Shown here: positions 19,552 through 28,330 of the stretch, piece by piece | How positions within the stretch are numbered: position 1 is the first letter of the stretch | How the letters are laid out: each line of letters opens with the position of its first letter | Source of the DNA: Bifidobacterium sp. ESL0690 | GTDB lineage: Bacteria > Actinomycetota > Actinomycetes > Actinomycetales > Bifidobacteriaceae | Direction: 5' to 3' | DNA: 64,000 nt | Assembly: GCF_029392315.1 (NCBI RefSeq) | Contig: NZ_CP113939.1 | Coordinates: 1,426,001 to 1,490,000, forward strand | Notes under the pieces: model-generated | Seen by the model: the letters and a program-made list of their open reading frames with translations, nothing else | Database searches by the model: none | What the model was told of the DNA's origin: nothing | Made by a program: the position numbers and the translations under genes

Positions 19552-22344
19552 ATGACTGACCGTAAATTCACCGAGGCCGAGTCTTCCGCGCCCAATCGCA
19601 GCGAAGGCTCGGCTTCGGGTTACCTTTCCGGCCAAAGTTCCCGGCAATCTCGCAACTATTCGCAGGATGCGAATTCCACTAAGGATACCGGTGAATCGAA
19701 CACTGCCGGAACGAACAACGTCAACGGTTTCAACGGTTTCGCCGCACAACTGAATGATGTCCGTTTCAGCTATGACGGCGGCAAATCGTGGGCATTGAAC
19801 GGCATCGACCTCGATATCCGCTTTGGCGAACGCATCTGCCTGGTCGGTCCGAACGGTTCCGGAAAATCCACGCTCGCACGGCTTATCGCTGGTCTTGCCG
19901 CACCTGACGATGGTTCGGTGACACTGCTCGGCTACGACGTTTTTTCTTCCGGGGCTCCACATAGCAACCTCTATCGGAAGGCACGCCGTGACATCGGCGC
20001 GGTCTTTCAGAATCCGACCGACCAGATCATCACTACCGTCGTGGGCGACGACGTGGCGTTCGGGCCCGAAAATCTTGCGATTGCCCCCGATGAAATCTCG
20101 ACGAGAGTAGACGAGTCGCTCGATGCCGTGGATATGAGGGATTTTCTGCTAGACGATCCTTCACGGATGAGCGGGGGGCAGCAGCAGCGCATCGCCATCG
20201 CCGGAATATTAGCCATGCACCCCAAGATGATCGTGCTCGACGAGCCGACAGCAATGCTCGACCTTGAAGCGCAGCACGACGTATTGCATGTGCTCGACAA
20301 CCTTCAGCGCGCCGGAACCACCATTGTCCACGTCACGCATCGGCCAGAAGAACTGAAGGCTGCCGACCGTATCCTGAGCCTCGAAAACGGCAAGCTCGTT
20401 GAGCTTTCGCAAACGCAGGCTGCACTCAAACTTTCGGTGACGAATGCCGATGACACAGGGATATTGAAACCCGACGGCGTTATCATCGATGCCGATTCGT
20501 CAGTCCCGAATACCATCACAAAGACGAAACCAACAAACGTCGATACCAAGATGGAACCGGCGAACGAGGATGATGATTCTTCAGAAATTCCGGTAAATCA
20601 ATCAGCCGAATCGGATAATTCCCAATTCGACAAAAAAACTGACCGAAATAAAGCAAGCAGCAACAGAGAACTTTCCAATTCCGAACTTCCTACGGACGAA
20701 CCGGCCATCAGCTTCGAGCACGTTTCCTTCCGCTACCCCAAGGCAGACGACGATACACTCCACGATTTCTCGATGCATATCGAACAGGGCGAAATCGTCG
20801 CCATCATGGGACGCAACGGCACCGGCAAATCGACGTTGACCAGGCTGATGACCGCATTGTCAAAACCCGATAGCGGTACCATCAAGGTGGCCGGCATCGA
20901 TCTGGGCTCGATGACGCGACGCGACAAAAAGGCGCTGCGTTCCAACGTCGGCCTAGTGATGCAGCAACCCGAACACCAGCTCTTCGCCGAAACCGTGCGG
21001 CAGGATGTAGCCTACGGACCAAGCAATCAAGGCCTGCCACAGCAGGTGGTCGACCAGCGTGTGGACCGGGCGTTGTCGCTGCTGGGTATCAGCGAACTCG
21101 CTGATCGCTCCCCCTTCTCGCTTTCCGGCGGACAGCAACGGCTTGCAGCCATCGCCGGTATCATCGCCTGCGACCCGCGCATTCTCATTTTGGACGAACC
21201 GACCGCCGGGCTCGACGCCACGGCCAGCGAGCGCATCTACGCCCTGGTACGCACGCTCAACGCGCACGGAGTCACGATAGTGATGATTACTCACTCCCCA
21301 CGTCAGGCGCGCCAACTCGCCGACCGCGTCATTACTCTTGGCAAGCCGCTTGAAGGCGATAACGGCAAGGACGATACAAACGGCGATTCCTATCAAAGCC
21401 TAGCTTCACTGCAAACGTCAGAACCGAACAAAGACGACCGCGAAGAATTTACTGTACATTCCAAAACGCCCAAGAACACAACCGCTCCCGCCAAAAACAA
21501 ACAAACCACCGATAACGGCCAATCAGTAGATAGCGGTAAGAACTCCAAAGCCACCCGACAACCGAGCATCATCGAACGTCTTGACCCACGCGTGAAACTG
21601 GTCGTGTTCCTCGTGCTGATGTTCACCTCGTTCATGGTCAGTTCCCTGCCGCAGCTTGGCCTGACCGCACTTATGGTCATCGTTCTCGCGGCTGCCGCAA
21701 AACTCGGCCCGAAACGCCTGTTCCGCTCGATGCGCGGATTCCTGGTACTGCTGCTGGTGATGGGCGTCATCAACATGCTCTTCGTCCGCACCGGCAAGCC
21801 GCTGGCGAGCTTTTGGAATTTCCCGATCACCGATGAAGGTGTGATGGCGGCGATACTGTATACCTGCCGTTTCGGACTGGTGATTTTGCTTGGCATCATT
21901 CTGCTGCAGACCACGACGCCCACGGCGCTGACCGACGGCTTCGGCTCCCTGCTTTCCCCGCTGCGCCGTTTCGGATTCCACACGCAGGAACTGGCGTTGG
22001 TGATGAGCCTGGCATTGCGTTTCCTGCCGACACTGGCCGAGGAGGCACGTAACATCATGGACGCGCAGGCGGCTCGCGGCGGCAGCATCGAAACCGGCTC
22101 ACCCGCCAAACGAATCAAGGCGATCGTGGCCATCATCGTCCCGATTTTCGCGGGTGCCTTGCGCCATTCGGACAATCTTTCGCTCGCGCTCGACGCACGT
22201 AGCTACGAGGAAGGCATCCACCGGACACATTTGCACGCCCTGCGTATAACAGGCAAGGATATCGTCTTCATCATCCTGTGCGCACTGTATCTTGCCGTTT
22301 TGCTCAGTCTCAAGACCGGGATTCTTTCCGTAGTGCGGCTCTAA
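19552..22344 (+). CDS. Fused ECF transporter EcfA-EcfA-EcfT energising module
   Basis: A single 930-residue chain. ATPase 1 (about residues 63-285) has G-P-N-G-S-G-K-S-T, M-S-G-G-Q-Q-Q-R and I-V-L-D-E-P-T. A polar linker of about 95 residues follows. ATPase 2 (about 385-600) has G-R-N-G-T-G-K-S-T, L-S-G-G-Q-Q-R and I-L-D-E-P-T-A-G-L-D. After a second polar linker comes the T component (about 675-925) with several helices and the coupling motifs A-A-R-G-G and D-A-R-S-Y. Usually these are three proteins. Sitting behind ribU and its riboswitch it probably powers riboflavin uptake, but as a module it could serve other S components too. Confidence 0.92.
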   Translation: MTDRKFTEAESSAPNRSEGSASGYLSGQSSRQSRNYSQDANSTKDTGESNTAGTNNVNGFNGFAAQLNDVRFSYDGGKSWALNGIDLDIRFGERICLVGPNGSGKSTLARLIAGLAAPDDGSVTLLGYDVFSSGAPHSNLYRKARRDIGAVFQNPTDQIITTVVGDDVAFGPENLAIAPDEISTRVDESLDAVDMRDFLLDDPSRMSGGQQQRIAIAGILAMHPKMIVLDEPTAMLDLEAQHDVLHVLDNLQRAGTTIVHVTHRPEELKAADRILSLENGKLVELSQTQAALKLSVTNADDTGILKPDGVIIDADSSVPNTITKTKPTNVDTKMEPANEDDDSSEIPVNQSAESDNSQFDKKTDRNKASSNRELSNSELPTDEPAISFEHVSFRYPKADDDTLHDFSMHIEQGEIVAIMGRNGTGKSTLTRLMTALSKPDSGTIKVAGIDLGSMTRRDKKALRSNVGLVMQQPEHQLFAETVRQDVAYGPSNQGLPQQVVDQRVDRALSLLGISELADRSPFSLSGGQQRLAAIAGIIACDPRILILDEPTAGLDATASERIYALVRTLNAHGVTIVMITHSPRQARQLADRVITLGKPLEGDNGKDDTNGDSYQSLASLQTSEPNKDDREEFTVHSKTPKNTTAPAKNKQTTDNGQSVDSGKNSKATRQPSIIERLDPRVKLVVFLVLMFTSFMVSSLPQLGLTALMVIVLAAAAKLGPKRLFRSMRGFLVLLLVMGVINMLFVRTGKPLASFWNFPITDEGVMAAILYTCRFGLVILLGIILLQTTTPTALTDGFGSLLSPLRRFGFHTQELALVMSLALRFLPTLAEEARNIMDAQAARGGSIETGSPAKRIKAIVAIIVPIFAGALRHSDNLSLALDARSYEEGIHRTHLHALRITGKDIVFIILCALYLAVLLSLKTGILSVVRL

Positions 22345-22386
22345 ACGGTATTTATAAAATCCTTTTGTAATACAATAGAAATGAAA

Positions 22387-22433
22387 GGCAAATTTAGCTC
22401 TATCACGACGTTATTTGCCAAATCCTGATAGAG
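22387..22433 (+). promoter_or_regulatory. Interleaved inverted repeats (pseudoknot-like) in amidohydrolase leader
   Basis: GGCAAAT (22387-22393) pairs with ATTTGCC (22413-22419), while CTCTATCA (22398-22405) pairs with TGATAGAG (22426-22433). The order a-b-a'-b' permits an H-type pseudoknot. A possible -10 (TACAAT) lies just upstream near 22370. Function is inferred; no named riboswitch class recognised. Confidence 0.45.
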
Positions 22434-22477
22434 TGGAATTGAGCCGTTTTACACTTTTCGCTTATCAAGGAGACGAT

Positions 22478-23824
22478 ATGCACGCACCACGTAATACCGC
22501 GATAGAACCATTCGCCATCGAACATGCCAGCGTAGCCACCGGCGATGAGGACGGCCGCACCCTCACCGACACCACCATCGTGGTCGACGGGCTGGGCAAG
22601 ATCCGGGAAATCGGGCCTTCCAGCGAGGTCGTGGTGCCTCCGGGCTACCACAAGCTGGACGGCACCGGCAAGTTCGTCTCCCCCGGCATGATCAACGGCC
22701 ACACCCACACCTTCTCGCAAGGCAAACCGCTCGACCCGAAGGGCAGCACGCCCGAAGGTCAGCGCAAGACCGCGAAAATCATGCATTCGGCGCCTGGCAA
22801 GCTCTTCATGTACGAAACCAGCAAGTCCAATATCATGACGCTCCTGAACTCGGGCGTAACCACCATCCGCACCGTGGGCGACGTCGGCTACGAAGTCGTC
22901 GCCATCCGTGATCGCATCAACTCCGGCAAGATGGTCGGCCCACGCATCATGGCTTCCGGCCCGATGCTCGCGATCCCCGACGGCCACGGCGCACCGTTGG
23001 TCGCGATGGAAAGCGATACTCCTGAAGAGGCTCGCAGCGAGGCCGAATACAGTATCGACCACGGTGTCAACGCCTTGAAGATCGCAGCCACCGGTGGTGT
23101 CACCGATTCACAGGTGCTCGGCGAGGCCGGCGCGCCGCAGATGACCGAAGAGCAGATGCGCGCAATCTGCGAGGCCGCACATGCCAACGACATCATCGTC
23201 GCCGCCCACGCGCAGAGTGAGGAGGGCGTCCGCCGCGCTCTGAAAGCCGGCGTCGACACCATCGAACACGGCTGTGCGCTCGACGACGAGCTGACCGAAC
23301 TCTTCCTGAACAATCCGAACACGCTGCGCGGATGGAGCGCGCTTGAACCCACGCTTTCCGCAGGTTTGCCGATGAAGTATCTGTCGCAGGAAACCCTCAA
23401 CATGACCGACATCCAGATGGAGAATTCCGTACCGGTGGTCGAAGGCATGGTCAAGGGAGCTCAACAGGCTCACGAGGCCGGTATCAAGGTCGGCGTCGGC
23501 ACCGATACCGCGATGCCGTTCGTGCCACAGTATGGCACGTGGCGCGAGATGGCGTTGCTCGTCCGCTTCGCCGGCTTCACGCCAGCCGAAGCCTTCCACG
23601 CCGGCACGCAGGTCACCGCCGAAATTCTCGGTTTGGGCGATGTCACCGGTTCGTTGGAGGTCGGCAAGTCCGCCGATCTGCTGGTGTTGAACGAGAACCC
23701 GGTCGACAACCTGCGCACGCTGGAGAAGCCGCTGCTCGTGGTCGCCGCCGGCCACCCGATCTTCCACCCTGAGGTCGATCGCTTCGACGACATGGAGGCT
23801 CAGCTCGACGAAGCTTACAAGTAA
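22478..23824 (+). CDS. Amidohydrolase family protein (imidazolonepropionase/prolidase-like), copy 1
   Basis: A metal-dependent hydrolase of the COG1228-type amidohydrolase superfamily, 448 residues, cytoplasmic. It has the H-x-H metal pair in M-I-N-G-H-T-H, a likely carboxylated lysine in A-L-K-I-A-A-T-G-G, metal histidines in A-A-H-A-Q and T-I-E-H-G, and the Asp in G-V-G-T-D-T. The ending A-D-L-L-V-L-N-E-N-P is the typical small beta-domain. Substrate unknown; relatives hydrolyse cyclic amides or Xaa-Pro type dipeptides. A paralogue lies at 26837. AAGGAG precedes the ATG at 22478, which fixes the start. Confidence 0.9.
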   Translation: MHAPRNTAIEPFAIEHASVATGDEDGRTLTDTTIVVDGLGKIREIGPSSEVVVPPGYHKLDGTGKFVSPGMINGHTHTFSQGKPLDPKGSTPEGQRKTAKIMHSAPGKLFMYETSKSNIMTLLNSGVTTIRTVGDVGYEVVAIRDRINSGKMVGPRIMASGPMLAIPDGHGAPLVAMESDTPEEARSEAEYSIDHGVNALKIAATGGVTDSQVLGEAGAPQMTEEQMRAICEAAHANDIIVAAHAQSEEGVRRALKAGVDTIEHGCALDDELTELFLNNPNTLRGWSALEPTLSAGLPMKYLSQETLNMTDIQMENSVPVVEGMVKGAQQAHEAGIKVGVGTDTAMPFVPQYGTWREMALLVRFAGFTPAEAFHAGTQVTAEILGLGDVTGSLEVGKSADLLVLNENPVDNLRTLEKPLLVVAAGHPIFHPEVDRFDDMEAQLDEAYK

Positions 23825-23861
23825 AGCCTGAACGAAACTCGATTCGTTAAGAATCAGGTAT

Positions 23862-23901
23862 AAGAAATCCGCCATTGAATGAGATCAGTGGCGGATTTCT
23901 T
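23862..23901. terminator. Hairpin terminator after amidohydrolase copy 1
   Basis: 13-bp stem AAGAAATCCGCCA (23862-23874) with TGGCGGATTTCTT (23889-23901). It can act in both directions between the convergent amidohydrolase and dehydrogenase genes. Confidence 0.75.
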
Positions 23902-24032
23902 GTAGTCAGGTTTTCGAGTGGCTTATTCGGGTTACGATGTCTGATCTTTCAATATCGTCATGGTCATATCGTGACAATACCGGAAACCTGCTTCAAGGCA
24001 CAAGTCCGACTCGCAAAACCTAAAACACAAAA

Positions 24033-25022
24033 TCAGCGATGCGCGTTGTCCTGCAAGGGCTCGCCATGGGCGTAGCGGCGCACATTGGCCACGGCGATGT
24101 CGACGATATGGGCGTCGTTGCTGGCCAGATGGCTGCCACCGGCGACGTGCGGGGTCATGATACAACGCGGGGCATCCCAAAGCGGATGGGAGGCCGGCAA
24201 CGGCTCGGTCTCGAATACATCGACACCGGCGCCGCGAATCGCCTTGCGGTTCAAGGCCTCGGCCAAAGCGTCGTCGTCGACCGCATCCCCACGGCCACCG
24301 TTGATGACGATGGCATCTTTCTTGAGCATCGCAAGCCTGCGTGCGTCGATCAGATGATGGGTGTCGGCAGCCCTCGGCAACGACAAGGCGACCACATCGG
24401 CCTGCGGCAACAGCGTGTCCAGTTCATCGAAACCATGCATCTCGTCGATGCCGTCAACGGGCTTGTCGGCACTGCGGCGCACGCCGACGGTGTGCATTCC
24501 CGCACCCTTGGCAAGACGGGCGAAATGCGAGCCGATATCACCGGTGCCGATAACCAGTGCGGTCGCGCCGTTAGGCGTAAGCACGGTACCTTCGTCCTTC
24601 CATTCATGGGCTTCCTGGTCGCGGATATAAAGCGTGAAGTTCTTCATCAGCGCCCACATCATCGCAATCATGTGTTCGGAGACCGACTGGCCATACGCGC
24701 CGGTTGCGCTGGTCACAGTGACGCCTTCGGGCAGCACGCCTGGCTTGATATAGGCGTCGACACCGGCACTCCAGGTTTGCAGCCATTCGAGGCTGGTGAA
24801 TTGGTCGGCAATCGCCGGGTTGAAGTTACCCAGCACAGCCGTTGCCTTTGCGCGCAGCTCTTCTGGAATTTGCGCCTTGACTTTCATGTCACCGTAGTTT
24901 TTGGGGTCTCCGCAGAATTCGATAGGCACGTCGCCCGCTGCCTCGATAAACCGTTGCCTGTCCTTTTCATCCACAGGTATACAGTTGACGATGAGCTTTT
25001 CGCCCTTGTTGGTTTCTGCCAT
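24033..25022 (-). CDS. D-isomer-specific 2-hydroxyacid dehydrogenase
   Basis: NAD(P)-dependent interconversion of a 2-oxo acid and its D-hydroxy acid. A 329-residue protein with an N-terminal catalytic lobe, a Rossmann motif V-I-G-T-G-D-I-G-S-H-F near residue 158, the arginine in S-L-P-R-A-A-D-T and a later G-G-R-G-D-A-V-D, the E in D-V-F-E-T-E-P-L-P, and the His of M-T-P-H-V-A-G-G. It resembles the glyoxylate/hydroxypyruvate or phosphonate dehydrogenase-like branch; the substrate is not readable. AAGGAG precedes the ATG at 25022. It is 59 bp downstream of rarA on the same strand, so may be co-transcribed. Confidence 0.88.
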   Translation of the reverse strand: MAETNKGEKLIVNCIPVDEKDRQRFIEAAGDVPIEFCGDPKNYGDMKVKAQIPEELRAKATAVLGNFNPAIADQFTSLEWLQTWSAGVDAYIKPGVLPEGVTVTSATGAYGQSVSEHMIAMMWALMKNFTLYIRDQEAHEWKDEGTVLTPNGATALVIGTGDIGSHFARLAKGAGMHTVGVRRSADKPVDGIDEMHGFDELDTLLPQADVVALSLPRAADTHHLIDARRLAMLKKDAIVINGGRGDAVDDDALAEALNRKAIRGAGVDVFETEPLPASHPLWDAPRCIMTPHVAGGSHLASNDAHIVDIAVANVRRYAHGEPLQDNAHR

Positions 25023-25081
25023 AGGCTCTCCTTTGTCGACAGCAATATAATTTATTCTTTAACAATATTAATCGCTTTTTA

Positions 25082-26497
25082 TTATTTGTCTTTTCCGCCG
25101 TCGGAACCGTCATTTTGGCCGTCACGGTTTTTGCCAGCATCCCCATGCAAAATCTGACGGATTTTTTCCAGTCTAGGTCCGACCTCGCGCTCGTAACCGC
25201 GATTGTTGGGGTGATAGTATTCGTGGCCCACCAGCTCGTCGGGCATGTACTGCTGAGTCGCAACGGCCCCAGGAACATCGTGAGCATAGATATAGCCATC
25301 CTTGTTGCCCCAATCCTTCATGAGCTTGGTCGGAGCATTTCGTAGCCACAGCGGAACCTGGCCGATCATGCCCGCATCGACGTCGGCGAGCGCCTGGTTG
25401 ATGGCGTTGTAGCTGGCGTTGGACTTGGGCGCGGTGGCCACGGCTATCACCGCTTCCGAAAGAATGATCCGCGCTTCGGGCATGCCGACCATCGCGACAG
25501 CTTGTGCCGCGGCGACAGTAAGTTCAAGAATCTGCGGGGCGGCCATGCCGACTTCTTCGGCCGAGGCAATCATGATGCGCCGGGCGATAAAGCGCGGGTC
25601 CTCCCCCGCGCGCAGCATCCGAGCCAGATAATGCAGCGCGGCATCCGGGTCCGACCCCCGCATCGATTTGATGAACGCGGAGGCGACGTCGTAATGGTCG
25701 TCGCCATCCTTGTCGTAGCGCACGGTGGCCGAATCCATCACCTTGGAAACAATGTCGGGAGTGATAACCGGCTTGCGAGCGCCCTTCTTGCGTTCCCTGT
25801 CCCCCATGACCGCGCCTGCAGCTGCTTCGAGTATCGTGAGCGTCTTGCGTCCGTCTCCCCCGGCCATGCGGATGATCTCGTTGATCGCCTCATCGCTGGC
25901 TTTGACCTCGCCTTTGAGCCCATGCTCGCTTTCCAGCGCACGGGTAATCAGGGTTTTCAGATCATCAGGTTCGAGCGATTCCAGCTTGACGACCACCGAC
26001 CGGCTCAGCAACGGCTTGTTGATGGAAAAACTCGGATTTTCCGTGGTCGCCCCGATGAAGGTGACATCGCGGTTTTCGACGCTCGGGAGCAGCGCGTCCT
26101 GCTGGGATTTGGAGAAGCGGTGCACCTCGTCGATGAACAGCACCGTCTCGCGCCCCTGCGTCACCAAACGTTCGTGGGCGCGTTCCAATACCGCACGCAC
26201 ATCCTTGACCCCGGAGGTGACGGCGGAAAGTTCCTCGAAATCACGACCTGATTGCTGCGCGACGATATAAGCCAGCGTGGTCTTGCCGACTCCCGGAGGG
26301 CCGAAGAGGATAATCGAACTCGGAGCGGTCAGCGAACCTTTGGAAGCAGGGCTTGCAAGCCGGCGTAAAGGCGAGCCCTCGCCGAGAACCTGCTGCTGGC
26401 CCACCACGTCGTCAAGCGTCGTCGGCCGCATCCGCACGGCAAGCGGACGGGTCACGTCTTCAGGCGCATCGGCGGCGCTGAACAAGTCTTCGGTCAT
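25082..26497 (-). CDS. rarA: Replication-associated recombination protein RarA (MgsA) AAA+ ATPase
   Basis: Clamp-loader-like AAA+ ATPase acting at stalled replication forks. The 471-residue protein begins with the family's R-P-T-T-L-D-D-V-V-G-Q block, then Walker A G-P-P-G-V-G-K-T-T, Walker B F-I-D-E-V-H-R-F, sensor 1 G-A-T-T-E-N-P-S-F, and the C-terminal M-R-G-S-D-P-D-A-A-L-H-Y-L tetramerisation region including E-A-R-I-I-L-S-E-A. Length and motifs match RarA throughout. A LexA-type box 23 bp upstream of the ATG suggests SOS control. Confidence 0.95.
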   Translation of the reverse strand: MTEDLFSAADAPEDVTRPLAVRMRPTTLDDVVGQQQVLGEGSPLRRLASPASKGSLTAPSSIILFGPPGVGKTTLAYIVAQQSGRDFEELSAVTSGVKDVRAVLERAHERLVTQGRETVLFIDEVHRFSKSQQDALLPSVENRDVTFIGATTENPSFSINKPLLSRSVVVKLESLEPDDLKTLITRALESEHGLKGEVKASDEAINEIIRMAGGDGRKTLTILEAAAGAVMGDRERKKGARKPVITPDIVSKVMDSATVRYDKDGDDHYDVASAFIKSMRGSDPDAALHYLARMLRAGEDPRFIARRIMIASAEEVGMAAPQILELTVAAAQAVAMVGMPEARIILSEAVIAVATAPKSNASYNAINQALADVDAGMIGQVPLWLRNAPTKLMKDWGNKDGYIYAHDVPGAVATQQYMPDELVGHEYYHPNNRGYEREVGPRLEKIRQILHGDAGKNRDGQNDGSDGGKDK

Positions 26498-26519
26498 GCT
26501 GTTACCTTACCTCATCATT

Positions 26520-26533
26520 CGAACATTTGTTCG
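26520..26533. promoter_or_regulatory. LexA (SOS/Cheo) box upstream of rarA
   Basis: CGAACATTTGTTCG is a perfect palindrome around GAAC-N4-GTTC, the Gram-positive/actinobacterial LexA operator core (C-GAAC-N4-GTTC-G). It lies 23 bp upstream of the rarA start codon, a typical promoter-overlapping position. Confidence 0.7.
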
Positions 26534-26836
26534 TAAACTGTACTTCGCAAAGAAGTACCTTTCCATCATAATGTTCCGCAACCCATCAAACCCGCGCGCA
26601 GGCCAAGGACGTATCAGGCCAGAGTCAAACCACAGCCGAGCCCCAATTTGACAGTGCTCGTTTCCGCACCTCAGTGCCGTGAAACCATAGATGTTTCCAA
26701 ACTACAGATAGATAATGGATAAATGGCGCAAACCCGCGGCAGGATGTCCGTCAAACGAACCTGGGCCACCAGTACGCTTTCTTAAACTGCTAAGCTTGAA
26801 CGATACGCTTATTTGTGAATCATCAGAGGAGAAATC
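26534..26836. other. Intergenic region between rarA and amidohydrolase copy 2
   Basis: About 300 bp shared by two divergent genes. Apart from the LexA box at its left end and GAGGAG just before the amidohydrolase ATG, I see no gene, RNA or repeat. It does not contain the interleaved repeats found upstream of the paralogue at 22478. Confidence 0.4.
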
Positions 26837-28192
26837 ATGAGTCTGCCACATCATCCGACGATTGAACCGTTCGCCATCGAGCACGCCACGCTTGCCACTG
26901 GCGACGAGGACGGGCGTTCCATACCCGATTCCACCGTCGTGGTCGATGAGGTGGGCAGGATCGAAGCCATCGGGCCGAGTGCGTCGGTCACCGTGCCCAA
27001 CGGGTATCACCGGCTCGAGGCCACCGGCAAGGTCGTTTCGCCGGGCATGATCAACGGCCATATCCACACCAATTCCAAAGGGTTGCCCGGCAACCCGAAG
27101 AACCAGACCCCGACCGGCCAGCGCCGTCTGGTCCGTCTCCTGCGCTCGCTGCCCGGCCAGGTCTTCATGTATTTCAACAGCAAGTCCAATATCGAGACGA
27201 TGCTCAACTCCGGAGTCACCACGGTGCGTTCGGTGGGCGACATCGGCTACGAGCTCACCTGGCTGCGCGACGAAATCAGGGACGGCATCGTCGTCGGCCC
27301 ACGCATCATCCCGGCAGGCCCGATGATGTCCATCCCCGACGGGCACGGCGCCCCGCTTTCCGCGCTGGAAAGCGCCACACCGGAAGAATCCCGGCACACC
27401 ACGGCGGTCAACATCGCCCACGGGGTCAGGGCCATCAAAATCGCCGCCACCGGAGGCGTGACGGACTCGCAGGTTCCAGGCGAGGCGGGAACGCCGCAGA
27501 TGTCGATCGAGCAGATGCGCGCCATCTGCGAGACCGCCCATGAGGTCGGCATCATCGTCGCCGCGCACGCGCAGAGCCGCCAAGGTGTCTACAACGCCCT
27601 CAAGGCCGGCGTGGACACCATCGAGCATGGTTGCCCGTTGGACGACGAGCTGATCGGGATGTTCCTGAACAACCCGCTCACGCTTCGCGGCTACAGCGCC
27701 CTTGAGCCGACGCTTTCTGCAGGCCTCCCCACCGCGTTCCTTACCAAAGAGACCCTGCACATGACCGAGATACAGCTGGACAACTCGATTCCTATCGCCA
27801 AAGGCGTGGTCGTAGGCGCGCGCGACGCCCATGAGGCCGGCATCAAGGTCGGCGTAGGCACCGACACCGGTGTTCCGTATTCGATGGCATATGGCACCTG
27901 GCGCGAGATGGATCTCCTCCACCGCTATAGCGGCTTCAGCACCGCAGAGGCTTTCCACGCCGGCACGCAGGTCACCGCCGAGATCATCGGGGTCAGCGAT
28001 ATCACCGGTTCGCTCGAGGTCGGCAAATCCGCCGATCTGCTGGTATTGGCAGAAAACCCGGTCGACAACCTGCGCACGCTGGAACATCCGCTGATGGTCG
28101 TAGCCGCGGGCCACCCGATCTTCAAGCCGTCGGTGAAACGTTACCCGGAAATCGAGTCGACGCTCGACATGATCTATTCCAAACCGCTATAA
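26837..28192 (+). CDS. Amidohydrolase family protein, copy 2 (paralogue of 22478-23824)
   Basis: A 451-residue paralogue of copy 1, alike along the whole length (about two thirds of residues by eye). The same catalytic set is present: M-I-N-G-H-I-H, A-I-K-I-A-A-T-G-G, A-A-H-A-Q, T-I-E-H-G and G-V-G-T-D-T. The differences cluster after the H-x-H motif and around Y-F-N-S-K-S-N versus Y-E-T-S-K-S-N, which could alter substrate choice. GAGGAG 5 bases before the ATG fixes the start. It is convergent with the peptide-binding lipoprotein gene. Both copies keep all likely metal ligands, so neither looks decayed. Confidence 0.9.
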   Translation: MSLPHHPTIEPFAIEHATLATGDEDGRSIPDSTVVVDEVGRIEAIGPSASVTVPNGYHRLEATGKVVSPGMINGHIHTNSKGLPGNPKNQTPTGQRRLVRLLRSLPGQVFMYFNSKSNIETMLNSGVTTVRSVGDIGYELTWLRDEIRDGIVVGPRIIPAGPMMSIPDGHGAPLSALESATPEESRHTTAVNIAHGVRAIKIAATGGVTDSQVPGEAGTPQMSIEQMRAICETAHEVGIIVAAHAQSRQGVYNALKAGVDTIEHGCPLDDELIGMFLNNPLTLRGYSALEPTLSAGLPTAFLTKETLHMTEIQLDNSIPIAKGVVVGARDAHEAGIKVGVGTDTGVPYSMAYGTWREMDLLHRYSGFSTAEAFHAGTQVTAEIIGVSDITGSLEVGKSADLLVLAENPVDNLRTLEHPLMVVAAGHPIFKPSVKRYPEIESTLDMIYSKPL

Positions 28193-28260
28193 ACGTTATA
28201 ACGCCGTAAGGCTATGACGTTCGTAACGTTATAAACGCCCAAACGTTATAACCCGAAATA
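28192..28260. repeat. AACGTTATAA repeats with ~17-bp period
   Basis: AACGTTATAA occurs at 28192-28201, 28225-28234 and 28242-28251, spaced 33 and 17 bp. With an intervening degenerate unit (GCTATGACG...) this reads as four roughly 17-bp tandem units. The array starts inside the stop codon of amidohydrolase copy 2. Confidence 0.55.
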
Positions 28261-28268
28261 ACACAACA

Positions 28269-28307
28269 AAATGCGGGGCAGACGACATTTCCGTCTGCCC
28301 CGCATTT
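28269..28307. terminator. Strong bidirectional terminator
   Basis: 16-bp perfect stem (28269-28284 with 28292-28307), GC-rich at the centre and flanked by A- and T-runs, loop of 7. It lies between convergent amidohydrolase copy 2 and the peptide-binding lipoprotein gene. Confidence 0.88.
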
Positions 28308-28330
28308 ACGTTTGACCTGCTAGAAGAACA

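Noticed and set aside
26702..28114. 470-residue open frame antisense to amidohydrolase copy 2
   Set aside because: The same antisense pattern appears opposite copy 1, as expected from the paralogous coding sequence rather than from a real gene.
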